The translations under genes and the position numbers were made by a program. Below, piece by piece: positions 33,200 through 43,674 of a stretch of 64,000 nt of DNA (its first letter is position 1; each line of letters starts with the position of its first letter). Source of the DNA: Palaemon carinicauda (Eukaryota; Arthropoda; Malacostraca; Decapoda; Palaemonidae); NCBI RefSeq assembly GCF_036898095.1, contig NC_090751.1, positions 81,326,955 through 81,390,954 on the forward strand. Reading direction: 5' to 3'. Under the pieces are notes generated by a model. It was not told where the DNA came from. It saw only the letters and a program-made list of their open reading frames with translations, and did not search any database.

Positions 33200-33535
33200 T
33201 TTAAAGGTTTAAAGGTCGCTCATGAATGGCAGAGGCAGGGACAGTGACATTGCACTAGCAGTTAGGATAATGCCCTAGAGACTGACCATATATTATATGA
33301 TCAACGACCAAGCCTCCTCTCCATCCCAACTAGGACCAGGGAGGGCCAGGCAGTGGCTGCTGATGACTCAACAGATAGACATATAGGCTCCCTCAAACCC
33401 CCCAACCTTAGCTCACAAGGATGGTAAGGTTGCAGACACTAATGACAATAACGAGTATGAGCGGGACTCGAACCGCAGACCGTCAAAAACCAGTCAGAGA
33501 CGTTACCAATCAGGCCACAGCCAGAAGACCAATTC
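33200..33535 (-). mobile_element. tRNA-derived SINE
   Basis: On the minus strand from about 33530: an A-box-like gtggcctgattgg, then a B-box ggttcgagtccc at about 33460-33472, then a body with ctctagggcatta and ccattcatgagcgacc, ending in a tandem tttaaacc at about 33205. The body resembles a SINE I associate with decapod sequences; that memory was not checked. Confidence 0.65.
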
Positions 33536-33539
33536 TGGT

Positions 33540-35760
33540 CTTAGGGTTTGGGGTGGACGACATAGCCTGTCTAAGGCTGGAGTGTCAAGAGGTCGAGGAG
33601 GCAGATGCAAATCGCTGAGGCATGAGATATTACACATAGTTCATAGAGTCCTTAAATTGGAGGATTCTAAGTCCTTCGACGGCAGCTCTTCCGAGGAATC
33701 CTCAGGCTGCGCTAATTCCTCGCATGTTGTTACAGGTAAAGTGGAGACCCGAGTAGCAGACAAACCTTATGTCTTACCCCTAGCATCTTTCTTATGGAAA
33801 GGGGAAGAACGGTAGGAGTCGGAGTGTCTGGAGGTAATGGCGAAGATCGTTGACGATAGTCGGAAGACTCTCTGTCATAAGAGTAAAACTCTTGATGACA
33901 ACGGTCGCGCACATAGCGCTAATTGCGTGCGTGCGCGGACACTCGGTGCTAATTGTTATGAGAGCCCGACGACTCAGCATAACTGAAACTCGAAGGTTCC
34001 AAGTCGTGTGACCTCAAAAGTCCAGCACGACAGAGGCCCGAAGGACTCCTAAGGTCATGAGAACCCGAAGGATCAACATGACGAGAGTTCAAAGGCTCCC
34101 GATCACGCCCTCCGAAAGGGTGATCGTCACGAGACCCCAAGGGGTCAACGTGAGGAGAACCAGTAGGTTCAAAAAGACGTCTCCTTATAGCACGAGGGGG
34201 AGAACGTCAGGGATGAAGATAACTCCTCCGCAGGGTAGATTTGTTCTCCCGAAGGAGAACGTCGCTTAAAACAAGGCTCTCGGGGAGAACCAAAAGCGTA
34301 AAGGGGAGGAGCGTGGATCAGCAAACTCCTACAAGTTTTCTCTCGTGAATAGGAGGAAGGTTCTCCCGAAGGAGATCGCCTAAAACAAGCTTTCTCCCTG
34401 CTCTATGGGGAAAAGCGTAGGCGTAATAAACTCTCTCTCGCGAACGAGGGAGAAGTCCTCCCGAAGGAGAATATCGCCTAGGGCAAGTTTTCTCCCTGCT
34501 CTATGGGAAAAAGTGTAGGCGTAATAATTGCTCTCTCGCAAACGAGGGAGAAGTCCTCCCGAAGGAGGACATCGCCTAAGACAAGCTTTCTCCCAGTTCT
34601 ATGGGAAAAAAGCATAGGCGTAATAATCCGAAGGAGGACATCGCCTGACCCAAGCTTTCTCCCAGCTCTTATGGGAAAAAAGTGTAAGTGTAATAATCTC
34701 TCTCGCGAACGAGGGAGAAGTTCCCCTCGAAGGAGGAACAAGCCTTAGACTTGCTTTTACCCAGCTCAAGGGGAGAAAGCAGTCTTTGGGGACGAGATAA
34801 CAGAGGCAAAACTCGTCAAGCTGTCCGCAACTCTTCACGAAGGAGGGAAGGTTGCTGAATGGCTGAAGTGGGGAAACTCTCCCTCGGAACGGGGGTGGTT
34901 CTCTCACGCAGCCCAATTCCGAGGAAGGTTATCACTCCCTCGTAAGGGGAGGTTCTTCAACCCCAGGAGGCGAACCTCCTGGCAGCAATCTATGCTTCCC
35001 AACAACAAGTTGATCAAGTTGCAGGTGGACAACGAGCGCTACCTCGTAACATGGGCAGCTCATGAGCTGCCACATGAAGCGCAGGATAATGAACAGAGCG
35101 GCCGAAGCCATCAGCCTTGTGTTCTACGTCGCATCTGGGTGTTTTCTTTTGGCCTCTCTAACACGCTTCCCCTTTTTCTTCTGCTCTCAACCGAAGAGAA
35201 GAAGGGCCGAACCCCTGCATCTTCTTCCAAGGTTTTCGAGAGACTCATAATCCTTAACTCATTAGGGAGCAAAGGAACTAGGGAGCTTGTCCTGTCTGAA
35301 ACACGAGAGCGAGGGATTGACCCCGTGAGTGTATGACCGGAGATTTGCGTGTGTAGCGCTAATTGCATGTGAACACCTTGCGTGACGGGAGTCTGAAGAC
35401 TCTGCCATAAAAGTAAAACTCTTGATGGTCATGGGCTCAGTGTTGGTTGAGCGCACGCGAACACTCCAAAGACTCTCTGTCATAGGAGTAAAACTCTTGG
35501 CGACTTGTTTCATGAGAACCAGAAGATTCAGCGTGATCGTGTGTGCCCCTACAGGTTGTGTTGCGAGACCCTGAAGGGCCAGAGCAACGGGAAACGGAAG
35601 TTTCCCTTGTCACGAGACCCCAAAGGGTCAGAGATCGAAAAGTCGAAGACAAGAGCGATCTTCTCTGAAGATGAGGAGTGAAAGCAAGGAGAACAGCTCT
35701 TTCTGACTTTTTTAGAGCGAACGGAGACCATCACTGACTTTTCTAGAGCGAACGGAGACC
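33540..35760. other. Presumed gag low-complexity region of B, no intact frame
   Basis: Only short frames remain. Repeated words such as gagaaccc(g/c)aagg and cacgagaccccaaagg give Arg/Ser/His-rich peptides on the minus strand, as in other DIRS gag linkers. Confidence 0.45.
34270..34745. repeat. Tandem repeat of 70-98 bp in B
   Basis: cccgaaggag recurs at 34365, 34460, 34558 and about 34627, each followed by atcgcct, caag(c/t)tttctccc and a taggcgtaataa block. About five imperfect copies. Confidence 0.88.
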
Positions 35761-35761
35761 C

Positions 35762-36361
35762 TCAAACTATTATGCGAAGAGGAGGGTTCGAGGCCAGGAC
35801 GTACTTTGCCCTTGGCCGCGCTCCTGGCTTCTTAGGTGATCCCTCGCAAGAGAAAGACGACAGCGAGGCAGAACGATGACAAGAGGGAGCGCTCTTCTTA
35901 GGTTTGTGCCATGAGCGCTTATAGTCTCGAGGCGAGACAGAAGGCGAGGAAGAGCGAGAACGAAGATGTCTCTTCCTATGTCGTCTGTCTCTTCGGCGAG
36001 AACATCTAGGTGAAGGCGCGCTAGCTCTCCTTTTCCTCTTCTCTCTCTCCCTCCTGACCTCCGAAGAGGGCAATGACGAGGAGGAAGCGCTCTTCTTTTG
36101 TTTGTGACAAGAGCACTTATAGTCTTGCGGCGAGACATCTCGTGAAGAGATGGAAGGCGAGGAAGAGCGAGAACGATGATGTCTCTTCCTATGTCGCCTG
36201 TGTCTCCGGCGAGAATGTCTGGGCGAAGGAGAGCGAGCTCTGCTTTTCCTCTTCTCTCTCTCCCTCCTAGCCTCCGAAGAGGGTGAGGACGATGAAGAGG
36301 AGGAGGAGGAGGAGGTATTGCGATGTTTGCGCTTGCGAAGTTGTAATTTGTAGATGCGCAA
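35762..36361 (-). CDS. RS-domain-rich Gag segment of B with an internal duplication
   Basis: This 199-codon open stretch is almost entirely of SR-protein type: a poly-Ser run, then RREREKRKSRARSPSPR, RRRHRRHRKRHH and RSRSSSPS. It is repeated twice with a period of about 200 bases (copies near 36100-36300 and 35900-36090), each followed by a DYK(C/R)S-type linker. It lies inside the gag of element B. RS domains in host proteins mediate interaction with splicing factors and are phosphorylated. Whether this segment does so is unknown. It could be a captured host RS sequence or simply expansion of the arginine-serine repeats seen in other Gags here. The frame does not extend to the Gag N-terminus. 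Confidence 0.65.
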   Translation of the reverse strand: MRIYKLQLRKRKHRNTSSSSSSSSSSPSSEARREREKRKSRARSPSPRHSRRRHRRHRKRHHRSRSSSPSISSRDVSPQDYKCSCHKQKKSASSSSLPSSEVRREREKRKRRASAPSPRCSRRRDRRHRKRHLRSRSSSPSVSPRDYKRSWHKPKKSAPSCHRSASLSSFSCEGSPKKPGARPRAKYVLASNPPLRIIV

Positions 36362-36399
36362 CGGAGTGCGAAGTAGGCGCCACAGGAGCTGAAGTTACT

Positions 36400-37025
36400 A
36401 TATCCAGTAAAACTTCCGTGGGCACCGACTGAGTTGATGGGAGGTAGGCGAGGCCCGGAACTCCCGAGGGTTCCAAAACAGAAGGGACCTGAGGCACTAC
36501 CTTGCCCGCAAGGAACTGGTTCCAAACTTCCTCCGAAGGAGAACCAGCAAGTCCAAGGGCAGGCCATACCACTCGTACATGATTTGGAATGGAAGCAGTA
36601 ACAGAGTCATTCCTGAGGGGAGGCAACGTGATCCGCCTGACCAAGAGGAATGGGAGTTAAATCAATGGTGCCACTCTTCCTCGACTTCCCCCCGGAGGGA
36701 GGCAGGCAAGGAAGAGAGGAAGAGTCTGAAGGGAGAGATCGAGAGGCCGTAGAAGAGGTCCGTGACTCCTTACCTTCAACGGCGATCCTGGAGGTAAAGA
36801 GTCCTTCTAGAACTTCCTATTCTACCTCTCACGAACTTCTCCCACTGAGAGGGCGACCACTTCTACATACTTGGCAGGGGGAGCCTTCAGAAGACCTATG
36901 AACTCTGTACCCAGGGCATAGGGAAAGAGGATCCACCTCCAGCAGCGACATAAAGGTGCCCGGAACACTTCCTCATAATAGAGGACATCACATCTAACAA
37001 AGAAAAAGAAAAAAGGATTAATCAA
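36400..37025 (-). pseudogene. Gag N-terminal remnant of B
   Basis: On the minus strand, in shifted frames, a degenerate Cys cluster (VDPLSLCPG, then PCQVCRSGR) lies at about 36840-36940 and an acidic/Pro-rich linker downstream. One of the cysteines reads Tyr. It matches the DPH-x2-C opening of the other Gags. Confidence 0.55.
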
Positions 37026-37084
37026 AAATCCAAAAAAGAAAGGCTAGTCTGCCAGTCAAATAAAAGCAGGAGCAGGGGTGTTAC

Positions 37085-37278
37085 CACTGAGAAGGCTAGA
37101 ATTCGATTGAAGGTAAACAGCAGCTACAAACCGGCGGTCCCCCCACCACTAACAGGTGGGTAACTATCTGCCCGGTCGTTAACAACCTTGTTAAGGTTTT
37201 TCTACCGTATTTTCCAGCTCGCGCTAGAATATCTCCTATAGTAAAGAATGAGGGTTTGTATCAAGTGTAGGAACAAAT
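37085..37278. repeat. B 5' inverted terminal repeat
   Basis: Inverted copy of 31100-31270 (for example cgtattttccagctcgcgc here against gcgcgagctggaaaatacg there), closing with gtaggaacaaat. Confidence 0.9.
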
Positions 37279-37859
37279 ACAAATTATCTACGAATTTGTC
37301 ATTTGTTCCGTAACTGGAATACAAAACATGCTATTTAATAGGGGTGACTCGCCCATTAGGAAGGGTGAACGTCCCAGCCAGTCTGGCTTTTGGCTTTGCC
37401 GGGGGGCTACTTATTTGAGTGTTAGCACTCAAGAAATAAAGAGACCCTGCACCTCGCTAAAACCTTGCTACGCAAGGTCTGTGGCCTACACAAGCTGTGT
37501 GTGAAGGTATGAAGAAGTGTGACTCATCCTAGAAAGTTGTTCTGAAGTTCTTTAGATGGAAACTTGTAGACTAGGACTTTCCCAATACCACCTCGTCAGG
37601 GTATGGGGACGTAACAGTATTAATATTAATACTAGGAACACAAGGAAACATGGTTTACCTGCAGTGGTTTGAGGTCAGCTATGCAGAGAACCCAGGATGC
37701 TGCTTTCCCCAAGGGAGGGGATGATGAAGAAAAGAATAAGGGCCAGTCAAACCTTTTCATTCATGCAGACTACAACCGGGTAACAATGCCCTCAACCTTG
37801 TGCTACTTGTCCTATAAGGACCTTGAGGTTTTAAACCAGCTGTTGTGCAGCAACCACAG

Positions 37860-38905
37860 GACCGATAGAGAAAGTATCGAGTCTCCTGTGGGTCACGTCT
37901 TGCAGGTAGTGGGATGTGAACGTGGTTTGCCGTTTCCACACCCCAGCTTGAAGAACCTACGTCACTGAAAAATTTCTTATGAAACCCAGGGACGTAGCTA
38001 GGCCCCTGATATCATGTGCTCTGGGGCGACGTGACGGAGGAGGGTGGATGCAGTGCATGGCCAATGACCCTGCGAATCCATGCAGAGATGGTGTTCTTGG
38101 TGACCCTCCTCATAGTCCTTCCTGTGCTGACGAATAGTGCAGGCACACGAGGACGAACTGTGGCTGGTCTCTTGAGGTACAGCCTCAAGCTCCTTACTAG
38201 GCATAGTAAGAGATGGTCTGGGTCATCTGTTACAGTACGGAGACTAGAAATCTGGAAGGAGTTGAATCGAGGATCCGCTACATCCAGGTTCTGAGTCTTA
38301 GCAATAAACTCAGGGACGAAGCTGAACGTTCCCTCCCCCCATCCCCTTGAATGGGCGATGTCATACAATAGACCATGAAGTTCGCTGACTCGCTTGACCG
38401 AGGCCAAAGCTAACAGGAACACCATCTTCCAAGTTAGGTGGCGATCTGATGCCTGGCATAATGGTTCATAGGGAGGTCTCTTAAGAGACCTGAGAACTCG
38501 AACCACGTTCCATGGGGAAGGTCTCACTTTCGACTGAGGGCAGGTAAGTTCATAACTCCATACGAGTAGAGAAAGTTCTAGCGATGAAGAAATGTCCATT
38601 CCTTTCAGTCTGAAGGCGAGGCTTAAGACTGAGCGACAGCCTTTCATTGCCGAGACTGATAGGCGCATTTCTTCTCGCAAATACACAAGGAACTCCGCTA
38701 TTGCTGGAATAGTGGCATCGAGTGGAGAGATACCCCTTCCACGACACCAACCACAGAAGACTTTCCACTTTGCCTGGTAGACTGCTACTGATGACTTTCG
38801 CAGGTGTTCAGACATACTGATTGCAACTTGTTGCAAAAATCCTCTCTCAGCGAGGAGATGCTGGATAGTCTCCAGGCGTGAAGTCGTAGTGAACCTACGG
38901 CTTTG
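37860..38905 (-). pseudogene. Tyrosine recombinase of A3, frameshift and stop near the active site
   Basis: The frame is good through RVSELHGL (first catalytic Arg, near 38395) to AWIRRVIGHALHPP, then ends at 38012. The continuation, AHDIRGLATS with HxxR, is in the next frame at about 37985-38015. After a TAG near 37960 come AGVWKRQTTF and TSHYLQDVTHRR with the Trp and the Tyr nucleophile. One indel and one nonsense codon thus separate intact catalytic residues. Confidence 0.82.
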
Positions 38906-38949
38906 TGGAAGTTGTTGGCGTGTGGTTGTTTGAGTAGATTGTGACGTGG

Positions 38950-39690
38950 AGGGAGTTCTCTTGGCGGCTCCGTTAGGAGTTGCAGAAGGTCTGGGAACCA
39001 TTCTGCGTGATTCCATAGCGGAGCTATGAGGGTCATTGAAAGATTGACCGATGTTCTGGTCTTGTTGAGTACCCTCCTCATCAGACAGAACGGGGGAAAG
39101 GCGTAAACGTCGATGTTGTCCCACCGTTGCTGGAAAGCATCTTGCCAAAGAGCCTTGGGGTCTGGGACTGGGGATCAGTACAGCGGGAGCCTGAAGTTCA
39201 GGGCTGTTGCGAACAGATCCACAGTCGGAGAACCCCACAAAGTCAGGACTTTGTTGGCTACTAGATGATCCAAAGACCACTCGGTACTCACTATCTGAGA
39301 TGCTCTGCTCAGGTTGTCGGCGAGCACATTCCCCTTGCACGGAATGAAGCTTGACGATAGTGGTATCGAGTGGATTTCGGCCCATCTCAGTATCTCTACT
39401 GCTAGATGGGATAGTTGCTGCGAAAAAGTACCTCCTTGTTTGTTGAAGTAGGCCACTACTGTGGTGTTGTTGCTCATCACTACCACAGAGTGACTTGCCA
39501 GGTACTGTTGGAACTGTTGAAGGGCTAGAAAGACGGCCTTCATCTCTAGGAGATTTATGTGGAGGTACTTTTCTGACTCTGATCAGAGGCCTGAGGTCGT
39601 GTGATGCAGCACCTGGGCCCCCCACCCTTTTTTTGAAGCGTCTGAAAACAGCATCAAATCCGAGGGTAGGACGAGAAGATCCACTCCCTT
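38950..39690 (-). pseudogene. RNase H and methyltransferase-like tail of A3
   Basis: FSDASKKGWGA near 39640, HINLLEMKAVF at about 39545, SNNTTVVAYFNKQGG at about 39460 and VLADNLSR give the complete RNase H set. Then VDLFATALNF and VYAFPPF (about 39090-39110) and LIAPLWNHAEWF follow. Two frames are used (39175-39543 and 38785-39081). Confidence 0.75.
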
Positions 39691-39728
39691 TCGTAGGTTC
39701 TCGTCTGCCACCCACCACTGGAGGTCCG

Positions 39729-40085
39729 TCAGTTCCTGGCCGACTCCTTCGAGAGATCATCGGAGCAGACCATGAAGCCCAAGGATCCTAACCATAGATC
39801 AAGCCACGAAGCAGCCTGAATGGTGTACTTCGCACATCTCTCTATGTTAAGGAGCTCAACTGCCGAGAGGGAGGCCTTCAGAGAGGCAAGGGTTTGAGTC
39901 GGAAGACCTTTCGTTAAACACTCAGTAGAGTGGAGGGGCATGGTGGAATGAGGTTCCCCTTTGATCTCATAATACTTCCTTTGTAAGACAAAAGGAAGTG
40001 GAAGAGACCGGGAGGAGGAACCTGCCCTCAAGGAACTAGAAGTTCCGGCTATCTGAGCGATAGCTTTCATTTTGGCGGCTGTCAA
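39729..40085 (-). pseudogene. Gag C-terminal segment of A3, joined to the RNase H region
   Basis: AASWLDLWLGSLGF then SDDLS match the Gag of D and B. The sequence then runs directly into the stretch just upstream of RNase H (QELTDLQWWV-like in another frame). The rest of gag and the whole RT are missing. Confidence 0.68.
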
Positions 40086-40264
40086 GCCTTTAGACCAGGG
40101 TTAAAGCAGCACTGGATCTGGAAGGTTTCTATATCTCGAATATTTCATCGAGAACCATGTCCTTACCCTCCTGGGTGGTGGAACCAGGTGTAGACAGCCT
40201 ATTAATGGCCCTCATACAAGCAAGGACCTGCCAAAAAGTGTGCTCCGACTCACGTCTCTCTTGC

Positions 40265-41579
40265 TCAAGAGTGGTAGATCAGACTAGCAGCCTTCTCATC
40301 ATCGGAATCTAAGGGGTCATCCACCTCCAGGCTCACGTCTAGAGCCTGGGATAGGTCAGGGTTATCAACAGTGTTGCTTGAGGGACCTGCCACAAGGGAC
40401 CTTCTCTGTGCCTCAGCCATACGAGCTTCCCTTGCCACAGCGTTCTTGGATTTCATCTTGGTGTCTTTCGACTCCCTACATACAAGACGTTCCTCCTCGG
40501 TCTTAGGAGGGAGAACTTGCGAGGATTTCGAGCCACCCGATGATGATTTGGCAGCAGGAGATGAAGGCTCTTACTCTGGAGGAGGTAAGGAAATTGGATG
40601 CTGGTCCGGAGGCACTACCTCAATTTCTTGAGGATTGAACGGATGGATAGAGTTATATTCCTGGGCAAGGCTATGTCCTTACTTGTCCTAGGGCGGATGA
40701 CGTCGGCGTGAGGTCGAGTTACACCTCTCATCCTTGTCTTCTGCCTCTTGGTCATGATTTCCCTTGCCTTCACTGGGGTGAAGGGTAGGTTGACCATGTA
40801 AGATTCAGAAGATTGAGGACTTCGGCACACGATCGAAATGGAAGTGATCTGCGAGCCTTGTCCGACGTTGATCTCCTTCTAGGATCTAGATTCCCAACGG
40901 ACGAACTCTACGAGGATTCCCCAGGAATCCTAGGGGTTGCTTTAACTGGAGCAGTCGGAGGAGCCACACCCAGAGAGTTCTGCAGGGTGAAAAGAAAAGT
41001 GCTCACCCATGCAGGAAGCTAAGAACCTCTAGGTAAGTCATAGGCTTTCCTTGGAGGTCTAGGAGGAGAACGTCCCCTAGGGGGATCTTTAGAAGGAACC
41101 TTAGTCAACGCAGGGGAGAGTCTCTGTGGTAGAGGAACACGTTCCTTCGATGGACGAGAAGGACAGTCCGGACTAATAGGAACATCTGCGAACCTATTAG
41201 GAGGCTCCTTGAAACCTGCTGGAAAGGGTATCCGCCTGCCGCTAGTGGTGATAGAAGGTGGAGGCGGAGGCGAAGGTGTTGGTACCGTACTCGCTCGCTC
41301 TTCCGACATGTCTGCTCGTGAATTCGTTGATTTGCACGCAAAATCGCAAGTTTCGCTCGTCAACGGGCGTGATTCATGAGCAGAAGTGCTCGCAACAGTA
41401 GCACTAGGAGCCACACTAAAAGTGGTAGGTCTAACGGCTTCCTGCTGCCGCAAAGAAGCAGCTACGTACGACGAAGTTGGCAGAGAAGGCCTCTGAGTAG
41501 GGACAACACTGAGCGTTGACAAGTGCGTTATAGCGGGACGCATTTCCAAGCTTCGCACAGGTGAACGCTTTGATAACAC
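40265..41579 (-). pseudogene. Gag middle region of A3
   Basis: Minus-strand pieces at 40265-40456 and 41019-41579. The latter is 186 codons, rich in Ser, Pro and Arg (PTPSPPPPPS, PPRGRSPPRPPRK). Frames are interrupted between pieces. Compared with C1 it covers the linker between the Cys cluster and the conserved SWLD segment. Confidence 0.55.
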
Positions 41580-41589
41580 TCCCTAGGCG

Positions 41590-41762
41590 GTGAAAAGCAC
41601 TGGGTGTTTAGAAGGACGCCTGCCTTACCTTATCCCTTATTTTTTGTTTGGGTTCCCCCAGGTCCCTCAGTGTGAGGCACCTCGTATATCCACCAGAGAG
41701 TTGCTAATGCATCTTCCGGTGTATTTTGCATCTTATAGTCTTGGATGGTCTGGGATGCATCA
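41590..41762 (-). mobile_element. 3' end of a non-LTR retrotransposon (LINE), downstream of the C1 insertion
   Basis: Read on the minus strand from 41762, the first codons in one frame give IPDHPRL and a stop, a C-terminus typical of LINE ORF2 after the DKYL found on the other side of C1 (48265-48275). The 3' limit near 41.6 kb is uncertain. Confidence 0.55.
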
Positions 41763-42100
41763 TGTTATTTTTATAATAAAATAAATTTTTGAATATACTT
41801 ACCCGGTGATTATATAAGCTGCAGCTCTGCTGCTCGACAGAAAACTCTACGTTAAAAATCCGCCAGCGATCGCTATGCAGGTAGGGGGTGTACTTCAACA
41901 GCGCCATCTGTCGTGCAGGTACTCAGTACTCAATGTAAACAAAGAACTCAATTTTCTCCTCGGTCCACTGCGTCTCTATTGGGGAGGAAGGGAGGGTCCT
42001 TTAATATATAATCACCGGGTAAGTATATTCAAAAATTTATTTTATTATAAAAATAACATTTTTCAATATTTAACTTAGCCGGTGATTATATAAGCTGATT
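41763..42100. repeat. C1 3' inverted terminal repeat plus internal complementary region
   Basis: Arm taaaataaatttttgaatat (about 41779) is complemented at 42015-42050, ending ataaca; then tttttcaatatttaacttag opens the complement of the right end. The ggtgattatataagctg block follows in both. Confidence 0.93.
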
Positions 42101-42501
42101 CACACCCAGGGGGGTGGGTAGAGACCAGCAATAAATGTTTACATTATTATGAGCTAAGGATTTTTTATTTCATTTTAGCAGTTATCAAAATAACAAACTT
42201 AAAATAAATAAGTACCTGGTAAGGAAGTCGACTTGAACAATTACTCTGCCTTTTTAAGTACGTCTTCCTTACGGAGCCTCGCGATCCTCTTAGGATGCTG
42301 AGCGACCCCTAGGAGCTGAAGTATCAAGGGTTGCAACCCATACTACAGGACCTCATCAAAACCTCTAATCTAGGCGCTTCTCAAGAAAAGAATTTGACCA
42401 CCCGCCAAATCAACCAGGATGCGAAAGGCTTCTTAGCCTTCCGGACAACCCAAAAACAACAATAAAAACATTTTAAGAGAAAGATTAAAAAGGTTATGGA
42501 A
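42101..42501. other. C1 3' non-coding region
   Basis: AT-rich, with no gene. It holds a short gaccactgcgatcct-type conserved block also present in C2. Confidence 0.6.
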
Positions 42502-43674
42502 TTAGGGGAATGTAGTGGTTGAGCCCTCACCCACTACTGCACTCGCTGCTACGAATGGTCCCAGGGTGTAGCAGTTCTCGTAAAGAGACTGGACATCTTT
42601 AAGATAAAAAGACGCGAACACTGACTTGCTTCTCCAATAGGTTGCGTCCATTATACTTCGCAGAGATCTATTTTGTTTAAAGGCCACTGAAGTTGCGACA
42701 GCTCTAACTTCATGTGTCCTTACCTTCAGCAAAGCTTGGTCTTCCTCACTCAGATGGGAATGAGCTTCTCGTATTAACAGTCTGATAAAATAGGATAAGG
42801 CATTCTTTGACATAGGCAAAGATGGTTTCTTAACAGAACACCATAAAGCTTCTGACTGTCCTCGTAAAGGTTTAGTTCGTCTTAAATAGAACTTAAGAGC
42901 TCTAACAGGGCATAAGACTCTTTCTAGTTCATTTCCAACAATATTTGATAGGCTTGGAATATCGAACGATTTCGGCCAAGGACGAGAAGGTAGCTCGTTT
43001 TTGGCTAGAAAACCAAGCTGTAAAGAACATGTAGCCATTTCAGATGAAAATCCGATGTTCCTGCTGAAGGCGTGAATCTCACTGACTCTTTTAGCTGTGG
43101 CTAAGCAAACCAGGAAAAGAGTCTTTAAAGTGAGATCTTTAAAGGAGGCTGATTGTAGTGGCTCGAACCTTTCTGACATAAGGAATCTTAGTACCACGTC
43201 TAAATTCCAACCAGGTGTAGCCAAACGACGCTCCTTCGTGGTCTCAAAAGACTTAAGGAGGTCCTGTAGATCTTTGTTGTTGGAAAGATCTAAGCTTCTG
43301 TGACGGAAGACTGATGCCAACATGCTTCTGTAACCCTTGATAGTGGGAGCTGAAAGAGATCTTTCTTTCCTCAGGTATAAAAGGAAGTCAGCTATTTGAG
43401 TTACAGAGGTACTGGTCGAGGATACTGATACTGACTTGCACCAGTTTCGGAAGACTTCCCACTTCGACTGGTAGACTCTAAGAGTGGATGTCCTCCTTGC
43501 TCTAGCAATCGCCCTGGCTGCCTCCTTCGAAAAGCCTCTAGCTCTCGAGAGTCTTTCGATAGTCTGAAGGCAGTCAGACGAAGAGCGTGGAGGCCATGGT
43601 GTACCTTCTTTACGTGTGGCTGACGTAGAAGGTCCACCCTTAGAGGATGAGTTCTGGGAACGTCCACTAGCCAT
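42502..43674 (-). CDS. DIRS tyrosine recombinase of C1
   Basis: I chose the ATG at 43674, which gives 390 codons, the same size as the D enzyme; the frame itself is open upstream to 45150. The N-terminal helical domain (about residues 40-150) holds YQSKWEVFRNWC and APTIKGYRSML. Catalytic residues are R196 (TAKRVSEIHAF), H321 and R324 (HEVRAVATS), W347 (TYWRSKS) and Y357 (ASFYLKD). It would integrate the circular cDNA. It lies in the -1 frame relative to RT-RNase H and overlaps it by about 270 bases, so it may be made from an internal AUG or a frameshift. Confidence 0.93.
   Translation of the reverse strand: MASGRSQNSSSKGGPSTSATRKEGTPWPPRSSSDCLQTIERLSRARGFSKEAARAIARARRTSTLRVYQSKWEVFRNWCKSVSVSSTSTSVTQIADFLLYLRKERSLSAPTIKGYRSMLASVFRHRSLDLSNNKDLQDLLKSFETTKERRLATPGWNLDVVLRFLMSERFEPLQSASFKDLTLKTLFLVCLATAKRVSEIHAFSRNIGFSSEMATCSLQLGFLAKNELPSRPWPKSFDIPSLSNIVGNELERVLCPVRALKFYLRRTKPLRGQSEALWCSVKKPSLPMSKNALSYFIRLLIREAHSHLSEEDQALLKVRTHEVRAVATSVAFKQNRSLRSIMDATYWRSKSVFASFYLKDVQSLYENCYTLGPFVAASAVVGEGSTTTFP

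Larger units (their letters stand above)
31069..37278 (-). mobile_element. DIRS element B, 6.2 kb, gag and YR only (no RT or RNase H)
   Basis: The left end is gacaaacttataagag (31069), the right end is gtgtaggaacaaat (37278), and an ICR at about 31345-31420 joins both complements. The 5' ITR (37085-37278) is the inverted copy of 31110-31260. B splits the ICR of A3: the host reads ggaaaaat/acaaatta across the site. The YR is joined to gag with RT and RNase H deleted. Confidence 0.88.
37279..41589 (-). mobile_element. DIRS element A3, part 2: ICR end, 3' region, YR, RNase H and gag, RT deleted
   Basis: It continues the ICR (acaaattatctacgaatttg, then tttgttccgtaactgg). The order on the minus strand from high to low coordinate is gag (41.6-39.73 kb), RNase H with methyltransferase-like tail (39.69-38.95 kb), YR (38.9-37.86 kb). 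There is no RT between gag and RNase H. The right part is cut by a LINE at about 41.6 kb. Confidence 0.82.

Noticed and set aside
41704..41907. ORFs at 41704-41907, 41875-42078 and their twins at 52355-52552 and 52520-52723
   Set aside because: They lie in the terminal repeats and differ only by flanking sequence; open by chance.
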